Shown piece after piece: positions 55,117 to 63,810 of a DNA stretch of 64,000 nucleotides. The position numbers were made by a program, and so were the translations under genes. The notes under the pieces were generated by a model. The model worked only from the letters and a program-made list of their open reading frames with translations, was not told the DNA's origin and searched no databases. This stretch comes from NORP181 sp047623555 (GTDB lineage Bacteria; Pseudomonadota; Alphaproteobacteria; Rhodobacterales; Rhodobacteraceae): NCBI GenBank assembly GCA_047623555.1, contig JBLHMP010000001.1, forward strand, positions 30,977-94,976, read 5' to 3'. Within the stretch, counting starts at the first letter, position 1. Each line of letters begins with the position of its first letter.

Positions 55117-56514
55117 TTAGTTTGCGCCAAACACCCGTCCCAGCGCGCCATCAACGGCCTGGGTGATCTGGTCGATATCGTCCTTGGTCGAAATCAACGC
55201 AGGCGAGAAACACAGCGTGTTGTTGTATCCCGGAACCGACCGGTTGGTCATGCCGATGATAACGCCCTGCGCCATACAATCCGCGGTTACCGCCTGCACC
55301 AGTTTCTCGTCCATTGGTGCGCGGCTTTCGCGGTCTGACACCAGTTCGGCGCCGATGAACAAGCCTTTGCCGCGCACGTCACCGATGACCGAATGTTTGT
55401 CCATCAACGCGGTCAGGTTTTCCATCATCCGCGCGCCCATCACGTTGGTGTTGTCGATCAGGTTTTCATCCTCGATGATACGCAGGTTTTCCAACGCTGC
55501 CGCCGGGCCAGCCGTACAGCCCCCAAAGGTTGAAATGTCGCGGAAATAGCTCATCGGATCGTCTGGATTGTCTTTGAACTTGTCAAACACACCCTCTGTG
55601 GTCACCAGACAGGCAATCGCCGCATAGCCCGATGCCACGCCTTTGGCCATCGTTACCATGTCGGGTTTGACGCCGTAATGCTGATAGCCAAACCAATCAC
55701 CAGTGCGGCCCATGCCACAGACAACCTCATCAATATGCAGCAGAATATCGTATTTGGCGCAGATTTCCTGTACCCGATCCCAATAGCCCTGCGGTGGTGT
55801 GATAACACCGCCGCCTGCTGTCACCGGCTCAAGGCACAAAGAGCCAACCGTGTCAGGACCTTCGCGCAGGATCACCTTTTCGATCTGGTCTGCGGCCCAT
55901 ATGCCGTAGTTTTCGACCGGAGCGCCGTCCTGTTCAAACGCGCGATATTCCATGCAATGCGGCACCCGAACAAAGCCCGGCACAAACGGGCCGTATTGCG
56001 CGTTGCGTTCGTCCTGACCACCAGCTGACAGCGCACCAATCGTGGTGCCGTGATAGTCACGGTCGCGGTACAGGATTTTGTATTTCTTGCCGCCGTATTT
56101 GGCATGCGACAGTTGCCGTACCATTTTAAAGGCTTTCTCGTTCGCCTCAGATCCCGAGTTTGTGTAATAAACCCGGCTCAGCCCTGGCATCTTTTCGATC
56201 AGCTTTTTGGCAAATAACGCGCCCGGAATTGATCCGGCAGAGCCTGCGAAATAGTTTAGTTTGATCAACTGGTCGCGCACCGCGTTGGCAATGCTCTCGC
56301 GGCCATAGCCAACGTTGACGGTCCATACACCGCCCGATACGCCGTCCAGAAATTCGCGGCCGGCCTGATCCCAGACGCGCATGCCTTTGCCTTCGACAAT
56401 GATCCGCGGATCGCTGGTTTCGTACTGTTTGTGCTGGCTTAGATGGTGCCAGATATGGGCCTTGTCAGCCTCAACGATGTGGCTGATGTCGTTTTCATTG
56501 AACGTGCCGTCCAT
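55117..56514 (-). CDS. tpa: Class III aminotransferase, taurine-pyruvate aminotransferase-like
   Basis: 465 residues from the ATG at 56514 with AAAGGA upstream; an in-frame ATG 21 codons earlier is less likely. Fold type I: YYTNSGSEANEKAFKMVRQ (about 113-131), RDYHGTTIGALSAGG, HIDEVVCGMGRTG and the PLP lysine in DMVTMAKGVASGYAA (about residue 295). The N-terminal HIWHHLSQHK and CLEPVTAGGGVITPP match Rhodobacterales taurine-pyruvate aminotransferases, which give sulfoacetaldehyde and alanine. No sulfoacetaldehyde acetyltransferase (xsc) or taurine transporter is adjacent. A related omega-amine substrate is therefore possible. Confidence 0.8.
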   Translation of the reverse strand: MDGTFNENDISHIVEADKAHIWHHLSQHKQYETSDPRIIVEGKGMRVWDQAGREFLDGVSGGVWTVNVGYGRESIANAVRDQLIKLNYFAGSAGSIPGALFAKKLIEKMPGLSRVYYTNSGSEANEKAFKMVRQLSHAKYGGKKYKILYRDRDYHGTTIGALSAGGQDERNAQYGPFVPGFVRVPHCMEYRAFEQDGAPVENYGIWAADQIEKVILREGPDTVGSLCLEPVTAGGGVITPPQGYWDRVQEICAKYDILLHIDEVVCGMGRTGDWFGYQHYGVKPDMVTMAKGVASGYAAIACLVTTEGVFDKFKDNPDDPMSYFRDISTFGGCTAGPAAALENLRIIEDENLIDNTNVMGARMMENLTALMDKHSVIGDVRGKGLFIGAELVSDRESRAPMDEKLVQAVTADCMAQGVIIGMTNRSVPGYNNTLCFSPALISTKDDIDQITQAVDGALGRVFGAN

Positions 56515-56659
56515 GACATATCCTTTCAAGTCGGGAGTGGGCGTATGACTAAGAGGCCGCAAAGCGGGTTTAGTCAACTTGCCCCAACAAAACCGCGAAA
56601 TGGCCGCGGGTTATAGGTCCAGATGAAAGTCGACTTTAAGTCCAAACAGGGGGTGGCCG

Positions 56660-56836
56660 TTAGGCGCCAATCGCCGGCTGCTTTGCTGAATACGCGATTT
56701 CGGCACATGCATCATAGTCTTGGGCAAGGCAGCGCGCTTTAAGGTCGTTCCATTCCGCGTTTTTACTGGCAGGTTCGGACGACGTGCAGGCGGTAATATT
56801 AATTGGCAACGCCAAAATCAAAACGGTTTTTTTCAC
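56660..56836 (-). CDS. Small putative lipoprotein
   Basis: 58 residues from a GTG at 56836 that follows AGGGG; an upstream ATG (56851) would hide that ribosome site. Lys-Lys, a hydrophobic core (TVLILALPINI) and a lipobox ITAC at residues 13-16 predict a lipid-anchored protein. The mature part is a short acidic/neutral segment with two more cysteines (ARCLAQDYDACAEIAYS). No function can be named. It stands alone between the aminotransferase and phoB. Confidence 0.6.
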   Translation of the reverse strand: MKKTVLILALPINITACTSSEPASKNAEWNDLKARCLAQDYDACAEIAYSAKQPAIGA

Positions 56837-56945
56837 AATAATACCCCTCATAAGTACAGCTAAGCAATGTGGACAGCCGCGTCCGGGAATTCAAACAGAA
56901 TCTTAACAAATGGGCCGGGAAGGTTGGGTTTCCTGGCTTTTCGGG

Positions 56946-57653
56946 TCAACTGCCCTTCATCGAATAGCCGAATCCGCGAACTGTGCGGATCAGGTTCTTG
57001 CCACCCGCCATCCCTAATGTGCGTCTGAGTCGCCCGATGTGAACATCAACGGTGCGGGTTTCCAGAACGGCGGAAATACCCCAGACCATGTTCAACAACT
57101 GTTCGCGCGAAAACACCCGGTCGGGGTTTTGTAGTAGCGAAATCAGCAGGCGAAATTCGGTTGGGCTGGTCTGAACGATTTGGCCGTTGCACCGAACAAT
57201 ATGTTTCTGAATGTCGATCTCGACGCTGCCGACAGATAACACATTGGCGGCAATGCTGGCCGCTGGGCGCCGCAAGGCCGCCTGTACCCGAGCAATCAGT
57301 TCCTTGATTGAATAGGGCTTGGTTACATAATCATCAGCGCCAATATCCAGTCCGCGCACCTTGTCGCGTTCCTCAGAGCGGGCAGTCAGCATGATCACCG
57401 GAATTTCACGGGTCGTCCGGTTGCGGCGCAGCTGGCGACAGACCTCGATGCCCGACAGATTGGGCAACATCCAGTCCAGCAGGATCAGATCGGGCGGGTC
57501 CTCGATGGCTGTTTGCAGGCCCTCTTCGCCGTCCATTGCAACGCGAACGGTGTAGCCTTCGCTACCCAGATTATAGCGCAATAATTCAACCTGGGACGGT
57601 TCGTCTTCGACAACCAGAATTGTGGGATTGGAAAGGGTCAAATCAGGTCTCAC
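56946..57653 (-). CDS. phoB: Phosphate regulon response regulator PhoB
   Basis: 235 residues, GTG start. Receiver domain 1-125 with the phosphoacceptor Asp in LLLDWMLPNLSG and YVTKPYS, then a winged-helix domain ending VRGFGYSMKGS; RTVDVHIGRLRR is the typical PhoB recognition region. Activated by PhoR under phosphate starvation, it binds Pho boxes. It lies last in the phoR-pstSCAB-phoU-phoB order, 80 bases after phoU. Confidence 0.95.
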   Translation of the reverse strand: MRPDLTLSNPTILVVEDEPSQVELLRYNLGSEGYTVRVAMDGEEGLQTAIEDPPDLILLDWMLPNLSGIEVCRQLRRNRTTREIPVIMLTARSEERDKVRGLDIGADDYVTKPYSIKELIARVQAALRRPAASIAANVLSVGSVEIDIQKHIVRCNGQIVQTSPTEFRLLISLLQNPDRVFSREQLLNMVWGISAVLETRTVDVHIGRLRRTLGMAGGKNLIRTVRGFGYSMKGS

Positions 57654-57688
57654 TCATCTGTTTTGGTCATAATACAGGGCCAGGGGGG

Positions 57689-57715
57689 CCCGTTCAATTG
57701 GCCCCGTTCAATTGG
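57689..57715 (-). repeat. Tandem 13-base direct repeat between phoU and phoB
   Basis: CCCGTTCAATTGG occurs at 57689-57701 and again at 57703-57715 (period 14), with a third, degenerate GGTTCAATCGG near 57730. Located in the 80-base phoU-phoB gap, about 36 bases before the phoB start. It could be a slippage duplication or a regulatory direct repeat. Confidence 0.6.
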
Positions 57716-57733
57716 CTGCGTACTATGACGGGT

Positions 57734-58405
57734 TCAATCGGATGCTTTCAGGTCTTCGCTGGTGACGATCTGATGCACATGGCGGGCCATATTCACAACG
57801 TGATCCCCGGCGCGTTCAAAGTTTCGTGCCAGCAGGATGGCCAAAATAAAGGTTTCGGCATGCTCAGGCGCACCCTTGATCTGCTTTAACGCCTCTTTGA
57901 ACACGGCTTTGTTCAGCCGGTCCACATCCGGGTCACGGTTCCGGATTTTGGCGGCCAGTTCGGTGTCGTTGTTGGTATACGCAACCAGAACGTCGGTTAG
58001 CATTTCCTGCACCATATCGCTCATCTCAAAGACCAACGGTGAGGTTTGCAGGCCCAGTTCCAGGCTTGTCAGCTTGCGCGCCCGCTTGGCCGTTGATTTG
58101 GCGTGATCGCCGATACGTTCCAACTCGCGTGCGAGATTGAGAGGCGCCAGCGCCTGCCGCAGATCCAACGCCACCGGTTGACGCAACGCAATAACCCGTT
58201 CAACGCGCGTGTACATGTCTTTGTGCATACCGTTGATGCGGCGATCTTTGGCGATCAGCGCATCCACCATATCCGCGTCAAAGATTGTCAGCGTTTCTGT
58301 TGCATCGTGAAGCTGTGACAGGACCAGTTCGCCCATGTCCAGAATGTCGGTTTTGATCTTGTCGAGATCTTCGTCGAACCGCGCGACGATATGTGATTTT
58401 TCCAT
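57734..58405 (-). CDS. phoU: Phosphate signalling protein PhoU
   Basis: 223 residues, two copies of the three-helix PhoU repeat. Metal-site signature E-x-x-x-D in ARELERIGDHAKSTAKRARKL (about 89-109) and again in ARNFERAGDHVVNMARHVHQIV (about 192-213). It links the Pst importer to PhoR, keeping the regulon off when phosphate is plentiful. 21 bases after pstB. Confidence 0.96.
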   Translation of the reverse strand: MEKSHIVARFDEDLDKIKTDILDMGELVLSQLHDATETLTIFDADMVDALIAKDRRINGMHKDMYTRVERVIALRQPVALDLRQALAPLNLARELERIGDHAKSTAKRARKLTSLELGLQTSPLVFEMSDMVQEMLTDVLVAYTNNDTELAAKIRNRDPDVDRLNKAVFKEALKQIKGAPEHAETFILAILLARNFERAGDHVVNMARHVHQIVTSEDLKASD

Positions 58406-58426
58406 GTGCTTGTCCTAACCGTTGCC

Positions 58427-59188
58427 CTAACCAATACGACCAGTAATGTAATTCTGCGTCTGTTCTTCGCGAGGATTGGTAAAGACAGCCTTTGTGTCCC
58501 CAACCTCGATCAGTTTACCCAAGTGAAAGAATGCGGTGCGCTGCGAAATCCGCGCCGCCTGTTGCATCGAATGTGTGACGATAACAATTGTGTAATTCTT
58601 GCGCAGCCCGTCAATCAGTTCTTCGACCACCGCTGTTGCAATCGGATCAAGCGCTGAACAGGGTTCGTCCATCAGGATGACTTTGGGCTGAACCGCAATG
58701 GTGCGCGCGATACACAGGCGTTGCTGTTGACCACCCGACAGGCTGTTGCCGGGTTCGTCCAGGCGATCTGCGACCTCGGCCCAAAGACCGGCGCTCTTTA
58801 GGCTCCATTCAACCCGATCCTGAAGTTCCTGCTTTGAATCCGTCAGCTTGTGGATTTTCATCCCGTAAGCGACGTTTTCAAAGATTGATTTGGGGAACGG
58901 GTTGGGTTTCTGAAACACCATGCCAACCTGCGCACGCAGGGCGACGACGTCCACCGCAGGTGCATAAATGTCCTGACCGCCGATGCATAGATCACCCTCG
59001 AACCGGCATCCCGGAATAAGGTCGTTCATGCGGTTAATGGCGCGCAGGAATGTGGATTTGCCGCAACCAGACGGGCCGATCAATGCGGTGACTTTGTTGG
59101 CTTCGATGTCCAGCTCAATATCAAACAGGGCCTGTTTGTCGCCGTAATAGATATTGATGTCACGGGCTGTGATGAAGGGATTGCTCAT
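58427..59188 (-). CDS. pstB: Phosphate ABC transporter ATPase PstB
   Basis: 253 residues. Walker [10 protein letters not shown] (about 37-45), signature [15 protein letters not shown], Walker [17 protein letters not shown] and [10 protein letters not shown]. The opening [18 protein letters not shown] is typical. It powers phosphate import by the PstSCA complex. Starts 3 bases after pstA. Confidence 0.97.
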   Translation of the reverse strand: MSNPFITARDINIYYGDKQALFDIELDIEANKVTALIGPSGCGKSTFLRAINRMNDLIPGCRFEGDLCIGGQDIYAPAVDVVALRAQVGMVFQKPNPFPKSIFENVAYGMKIHKLTDSKQELQDRVEWSLKSAGLWAEVADRLDEPGNSLSGGQQQRLCIARTIAVQPKVILMDEPCSALDPIATAVVEELIDGLRKNYTIVIVTHSMQQAARISQRTAFFHLGKLIEVGDTKAVFTNPREEQTQNYITGRIG

Positions 59189-59191
59189 ATC

Positions 59192-60445
59192 TCAGAACCT
59201 TGTTTCAAGTTTACGCCGCAGCAGGATCGCGATCAGGTTCATTGAGACCAAAAAGATCAAAAGCACGATGATTGCAGCAGCGGTTTTTTCAGTAAAGGCG
59301 CGTTCCGGGCTGTCGGCCCAGAGGAATATCTGCACGGGCAGGGCGGTGGCTGGCTCGAGGATCGAATGTGGCACATCGACGATAAAGGCGACCATGCCGA
59401 TCATCAGAAGCGGTGCCGTTTCGCCCAAAGCCTGCGCCATGCCAATGATGGCGCCGGTCAACATGCCGGGCAGGGCAACTGGAAGCGAGTGATGAAACAC
59501 CGCCTGTACCGGGCTTGCGCCCAGGGCCAGTGCCGCCTGTTTGAACGAGGGTGGCACCGACCGAAGCGACGCGCGTGAGGCGATGATAATCGTTGGCAAT
59601 GTCATCAGCGCCAACACCATGCCGCCAACCAAAGGTGACGATCGCGGCAGGTCCATATAGCCAAGAAAGATCGACAATCCCAGCAGGCCGAACACGATAG
59701 ACGGAACCGCCGCAAGGTTGTTGATATTCACCTCAATCAGGTCCGACATACGGCCAGGCTTGGCGAATTCCTCAAGGTAAATTGCCGCGCCGATGCCAAT
59801 TGGGAACGAGATGGCGAAACAAACGGCCAGAGATAACGCCGAGCCGACAAGCGCACTCAAAATCCCGGCGATTTCTGGTTCGCGGCTGTCGCCGTTAGTC
59901 AGAAAGTTCCAGTTGAGGACGCGGCGGATTTGGCCGTTGTCTTGCAGATCTTTGATCCAGACTATTTCCGCATCCGATATCCGGCGTTGGTTTTCCGGCA
60001 GGCTGGCGTCGATCTCGCCCTTTACGAACAGGTCGAGATCATCCGAAGCCGTCAACCACATGGATTGTTTGCTCCCCAGCAGTTTGGGATCAGCTTTGAC
60101 TTTTCGCTCAATCTCAAAGCTGCCCTCGGGGCTGACCAGATTGTATAGCCTTTTCTTTTCTTTGCGTGTGCTGACATCCGGGAATTCATCCCGCAGGCCG
60201 GTTTTCAGGATTTTGCCAAAGCTGACGTCGTCAATGTTGGCAGGGTCAACCGGGCTTAGATCAACGGTCACCTTGATTTGGGTTTGGCGAATGACCCCGG
60301 CGCCGTCAGATAGGATAGTGCCGACCATGATGGCCAGAAACCCCAATGACGTCAGGATGGCGAGGCGACCGGCCCATTGGAACCGTTGCTCAGACCGGTG
60401 GCGGCCAGCGAGGCCAAATCCGGCTTTCTTTGTGAAATCAATCAT
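59192..60445 (-). CDS. pstA: Phosphate ABC transporter permease PstA
   Basis: 417 residues: the long form found in alphaproteobacteria, with an N-terminal helix (about 28-50), a periplasmic domain to about residue 195, and then the permease core. The core signature is FGLLGLSIFLGYMDLPRSSPLVGGMVLALMTLPTIIIASRASLRSVPPSFKQAALALGAS. It overlaps pstC by 8 bases. Confidence 0.95.
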   Translation of the reverse strand: MIDFTKKAGFGLAGRHRSEQRFQWAGRLAILTSLGFLAIMVGTILSDGAGVIRQTQIKVTVDLSPVDPANIDDVSFGKILKTGLRDEFPDVSTRKEKKRLYNLVSPEGSFEIERKVKADPKLLGSKQSMWLTASDDLDLFVKGEIDASLPENQRRISDAEIVWIKDLQDNGQIRRVLNWNFLTNGDSREPEIAGILSALVGSALSLAVCFAISFPIGIGAAIYLEEFAKPGRMSDLIEVNINNLAAVPSIVFGLLGLSIFLGYMDLPRSSPLVGGMVLALMTLPTIIIASRASLRSVPPSFKQAALALGASPVQAVFHHSLPVALPGMLTGAIIGMAQALGETAPLLMIGMVAFIVDVPHSILEPATALPVQIFLWADSPERAFTEKTAAAIIVLLIFLVSMNLIAILLRRKLETRF

Positions 60446-61388
60446 ATTGTTCCTGGTACTTTTTAACGATGCGCAAGGCGATCATGTTCATGCAAAGGGT
60501 GATAACGAACAGCAGCAGACCCAGCGCAAAGGCGGACAGTGTCTTGGCGCTGTCGAACTCCTGGTCCCCGGTCAACAGGGCGACGATCTGCACCGTGATG
60601 GTGGTCACCGCGTCCAGCGGGTTAAGCGTCAGCTTGGCTGCCATACCGGCAGCCATCAGCACGATCATTGTCTCGCCAATGGCGCGGGATGCGGCCAACA
60701 ACAGCGACCCGGATATGCCGGGCAGAGCAGCGGGCAGGATGACTTTGCGGATGGTTTCAGAGGGTGTCGCACCAAGGCCAAGCGAGGCATCGCGCAACGA
60801 TTGCGGCACCGCGTTGATGACGTCATCAGACAGTGACGAAATCAGCGGCACAATCATGATGCCCATAACCAAGCCAGCGGCCAGGGCGCTTTCGGATGCG
60901 ATCTCAAAGCCGAACTGCCCACCCGTCATGCGGATGAACGGGGCGACCGTCAGAGCGGCAAAGAAGCCATAAACAACTGTCGGGATACCGGCAAGGATTT
61001 CCAGCGCTGGTTTGATCCAGTCGCGGGTTTTTTTGCTGGCGTATTCAGATAGATAGATGGCCGAGGTGAGGCCCAGTGGCGTCGCAACCAGCATGGCGAT
61101 GGCGCTGATCAGCAACGTGCCGTTGATCAGGGGGATCGCTCCAAAACTGCCGGCCGCACCAACTTGGTCAGAACGAATGGCGGTTTGTGGGCTCCAGTTC
61201 AGGCCGAATAGAAAGTCGGTAATCGGTACTTTTTCAAAGAACAGCAGTGTTTCAAATATCAGGGATAACACGATCCCGGCGGTAACCAGAATGGCGAATC
61301 CGGCGGCTGCAGCGAGCAGGCCTATGACGATCCTGTCAGGCCATTTGGCGCGGACCGATTTTGTTAAACTTAAGGTAGTATCGGACAT
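60438..61388 (-). CDS. pstC: Phosphate ABC transporter permease PstC
   Basis: 316 residues, the E. coli-like short form. Six helices and the core ALEILAGIPTVVYGFFAALTVAPF and DDVINAVPQSLRDASLGLGATPSETIRKVILPAALPGISGSLLLAASRAIGETMIV. Together with PstA it forms the phosphate channel. A strong hairpin separates it from pstS. Confidence 0.95.
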   Translation of the reverse strand: MSDTTLSLTKSVRAKWPDRIVIGLLAAAAGFAILVTAGIVLSLIFETLLFFEKVPITDFLFGLNWSPQTAIRSDQVGAAGSFGAIPLINGTLLISAIAMLVATPLGLTSAIYLSEYASKKTRDWIKPALEILAGIPTVVYGFFAALTVAPFIRMTGGQFGFEIASESALAAGLVMGIMIVPLISSLSDDVINAVPQSLRDASLGLGATPSETIRKVILPAALPGISGSLLLAASRAIGETMIVLMAAGMAAKLTLNPLDAVTTITVQIVALLTGDQEFDSAKTLSAFALGLLLFVITLCMNMIALRIVKKYQEQYD

Positions 61389-61412
61389 TGGCAGCTAATC
61401 CCCAAACAAGCT

Positions 61413-61443
61413 GTCGTGAACCAACCGGTGGCTGGTTCACGAC
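61413..61443 (-). terminator. Intercistronic hairpin after pstS
   Basis: GTCGTGAACCA and TGGTTCACGAC pair perfectly over eleven bases with a nine-base loop, 8 bases after the pstS stop. There is no T-tract on the minus strand. Such structures commonly stabilise the pstS message or cause partial termination, so that more binding protein than channel is made. Confidence 0.75.
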
Positions 61444-61451
61444 ATGTCGAT

Positions 61452-62489
61452 TTACATGCCCAAAGGCGACAAAGCTTGGATTTTGCTCGCCCAATCGGCG
61501 CGCCCAGCTTCGGACAGCGGGATCAGGCCTTTGTCAGCCAGATAGCCATCTTCGCCCCATGCATCGTCCGAGGTGAATTCAGTCAGGAACTCTTGGATGC
61601 CGGGAACCATGCCCACGTGTGCTGCTTTGACGTAGAAATACAGCGAGCGGGCGATAGGATAGTTACCACTGGAAATTTCCTCAAATTCTGGCGCAATACC
61701 ATTGACCATTGAACCCTGAACAACGTCGCTGTTCTGCTCAAGAAAGCTGTAGCCAAAGACACCAAATGCTGTCGGGTTGGATTGCAGTTTCTGAACGATC
61801 AGATTGTCGTTTTCGCCTGCTTCGATATAGCCGCCATCTTCGCGGACTGTGTGACACAGAGCTTTATAGGCCGATTTGTCAGTTTTCTTGAGCGCTTTGA
61901 CCCAATCAAACGTTTTACATCCACCTTCCATTGCCAGTTCGGCAAAGGCGTCGCGGGTGCCGGATGTTGGTGGTGGGCCAAGCACTTCGATTTTGACCGA
62001 AGGCAGCGAGGAATTCACCTGATCCCATGTGGTGTATGGGTTCTCTTGGGTTGTGCCGTCTTCATTTGGGATGTTCTTGGCCAATGCCAAATAGATGTCG
62101 CGCAACGTCAGCTCCATCTGGGCGGACTCGCGTGAGTTGGCCAGAACAATACCGTCAAAACCGATCATCGCTTCGACAATCTCGGTGACGCCGTTGCTCG
62201 CGCAAAGCTCAACTTCGGAGGATTTGATGCGACGTGATGCGTTGGTGATGTCTGGCGTGTTTTCGCCAACTCCGGCGCAGAACAATTTCAGACCACCACC
62301 CGAACCGGTGCTTTCAACGATCGGCGTTTTAAAGGACGTGGATTTACCAAACCGTTCAGCCACTGTTGTGGAGAATGGAAACACTGTGGACGACCCCACA
62401 ATGTTGATTTGATCGCGCGCAAATGCGGGCGTGGCGGCAGCCGCTACCAACAATAGGGCAGCAGCGGTAAAGTGCAATTTTACAGACAT
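61452..62489 (-). CDS. pstS: Phosphate-binding protein PstS
   Basis: 345 residues, signal peptide 1-24 (cleavage after AFA). Phosphate-binding motifs: INIVGSSTVFPFSTTVAERFG, STGSGGGLKLFCAGVG, DITNASRRI and PPPTSGTRDAF. Ends normally. Periplasmic high-affinity receptor of the Pst system and first gene after the Pho box. Confidence 0.97.
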   Translation of the reverse strand: MSVKLHFTAAALLLVAAAATPAFARDQINIVGSSTVFPFSTTVAERFGKSTSFKTPIVESTGSGGGLKLFCAGVGENTPDITNASRRIKSSEVELCASNGVTEIVEAMIGFDGIVLANSRESAQMELTLRDIYLALAKNIPNEDGTTQENPYTTWDQVNSSLPSVKIEVLGPPPTSGTRDAFAELAMEGGCKTFDWVKALKKTDKSAYKALCHTVREDGGYIEAGENDNLIVQKLQSNPTAFGVFGYSFLEQNSDVVQGSMVNGIAPEFEEISSGNYPIARSLYFYVKAAHVGMVPGIQEFLTEFTSDDAWGEDGYLADKGLIPLSEAGRADWASKIQALSPLGM

Positions 62490-62576
62490 TTCAGATCGTC
62501 TCCATATGTGTCTTGGCGTTCCGGATGGAACAACAACTCTATTCCTTCAGGAATGATTCATGGATAAGACGATTAT

Positions 62577-62594
62577 GTAACAGTTTGACGACAG
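62577..62594 (-). promoter_or_regulatory. Pho box upstream of pstS
   Basis: Reading the minus strand: CTGTCGT-CAAA-CTGTTAC, two seven-base half-sites with a four-base spacer, matching the PhoB consensus CTGTCAT-N4-CTGTCAT at 11 of 14 half-site positions. It is 88 bases before the pstS start, directly behind the phoR stop, and would drive pstSCAB-phoU-phoB separately from phoR. Confidence 0.85.
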
Positions 62595-62596
62595 TC

Positions 62597-63652
62597 CTAT
62601 GATTCTTCGGAATTTTCTAAAGGCAAATAAATGCAAAAGGTTGTTCCCTCACCCAGGGTGCTTTCAATCTCCATCAGGCCGCGATGGCGCACCAGGATAT
62701 GTTTGACGATGGCAAGCCCCAAGCCAGTACCGCCAACATTGCGCGACCGGCTTTTCTCAACCCGATAAAACCGTTCAGTCAGGCGGGGAATGTCGATGGC
62801 AGGGATGCCGTCGCCCTGATCGTGAACCAAAATCGAAAGGGCGGTTATTCCAAGAGGGTTTTGTGCGCCGACAACACCAGCCGTCAGGGTTATGACGGCA
62901 TGTTCGCGGCTGTAATTCAGCCCGTTTTCCAACAGATTGATCAACAGGCGCACCAAATCATCGTGCTGACCTAGCAAATTTGGCAAAGTGCCGTTGATCT
63001 CAACCTCAATTATCTTGTCGCGTTTCTTGGCCAGAACAGCAACTGCGGCCAAAGCCTGTGCAATGATCTGGTTTGGATCAACGTTTTTCTTGGGGGCGCG
63101 GCGTTGTTTGGCCTCGACCTGGGACAGCGACAACAGGTCGGCCACCAGATTGGTCATTCGCACCGATTCTTTCGCCATAAGGCTAAGGAAATGGGTCTGT
63201 GCCGCAGGATCGTCCCGCGCGGCCCCCTGAAGCGTTTCAATAAAGCCGGAAATCGCAGTAAGCGGCGAGCGGATTTCGTGGCTGACATTGGCGACAAATT
63301 CGCTGCGCATGGTTTTGGCGTCTTTAAGCGGCGATTGATCCTGAAATGTGACGATCAGCAATGCGCTTGTGTCTTGGGTGGCGTCCACTGGTTGGATCGT
63401 GGTCAGATATTCATGACCAAACCCCTGTTTGATCCGAAGAATACAGGTTGTTTCAACATTGTCCTCTAACGCCTGAACAAGTGCCAGTTGAAACACCCGT
63501 TTCTTTGAAATCGCTTTTTCTGCGGGAACACCCAATTCAAGATCGATAAACGCGGATTTTGCCCTTTGATTGGCGGCAACAACGATCTGGTCCCGGTTTA
63601 ACGCTACGACAGGCACGGAAATACCATTCAAAATTGAGAGCGTCGTTTTCAT
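62597..63652 (-). CDS. phoR: Phosphate regulon sensor kinase PhoR
   Basis: 351 residues from the ATG at 63652 (TTG at 63667 is possible). N-terminal PAS-like sensor (about 5-110), HisKA with the phosphorylated His in FVANVSHEIRSPLTAISGFIETL (about residue 125), and HATPase with LLINLLENGLNYS, DQGDGIPAIDIPRLTERFYRVEKSRSRNVGGTGLGLAIVKHI. No membrane helix is evident, so the visible protein may be cytoplasmic, unlike E. coli PhoR with its membrane anchor; some alphaproteobacterial PhoR are long and anchored. An IS element sits upstream. Confidence 0.88.
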   Translation of the reverse strand: MKTTLSILNGISVPVVALNRDQIVVAANQRAKSAFIDLELGVPAEKAISKKRVFQLALVQALEDNVETTCILRIKQGFGHEYLTTIQPVDATQDTSALLIVTFQDQSPLKDAKTMRSEFVANVSHEIRSPLTAISGFIETLQGAARDDPAAQTHFLSLMAKESVRMTNLVADLLSLSQVEAKQRRAPKKNVDPNQIIAQALAAVAVLAKKRDKIIEVEINGTLPNLLGQHDDLVRLLINLLENGLNYSREHAVITLTAGVVGAQNPLGITALSILVHDQGDGIPAIDIPRLTERFYRVEKSRSRNVGGTGLGLAIVKHILVRHRGLMEIESTLGEGTTFCIYLPLENSEES

Positions 63653-63810
63653 ATCGGCGAACCACAATTGCTGCCAATCCCAATGACCGGTGACCAGATT
63701 GTTTCACGTTGCCAAGCAGACCTCCAGCCCCACAGAATCGGGAACCGTCAATATCCGAAATTTGGCAGGTAAAAGTTAATAAAACTTGGAAAAAATACAG
63801 ATGGCGACTA

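Noticed and set aside
60438..61388. PstC considered truncated because many alphaproteobacterial versions are longer
   Set aside because: 316 residues matches the E. coli form, all six helices and the permease signature are present, and a good start is in place.
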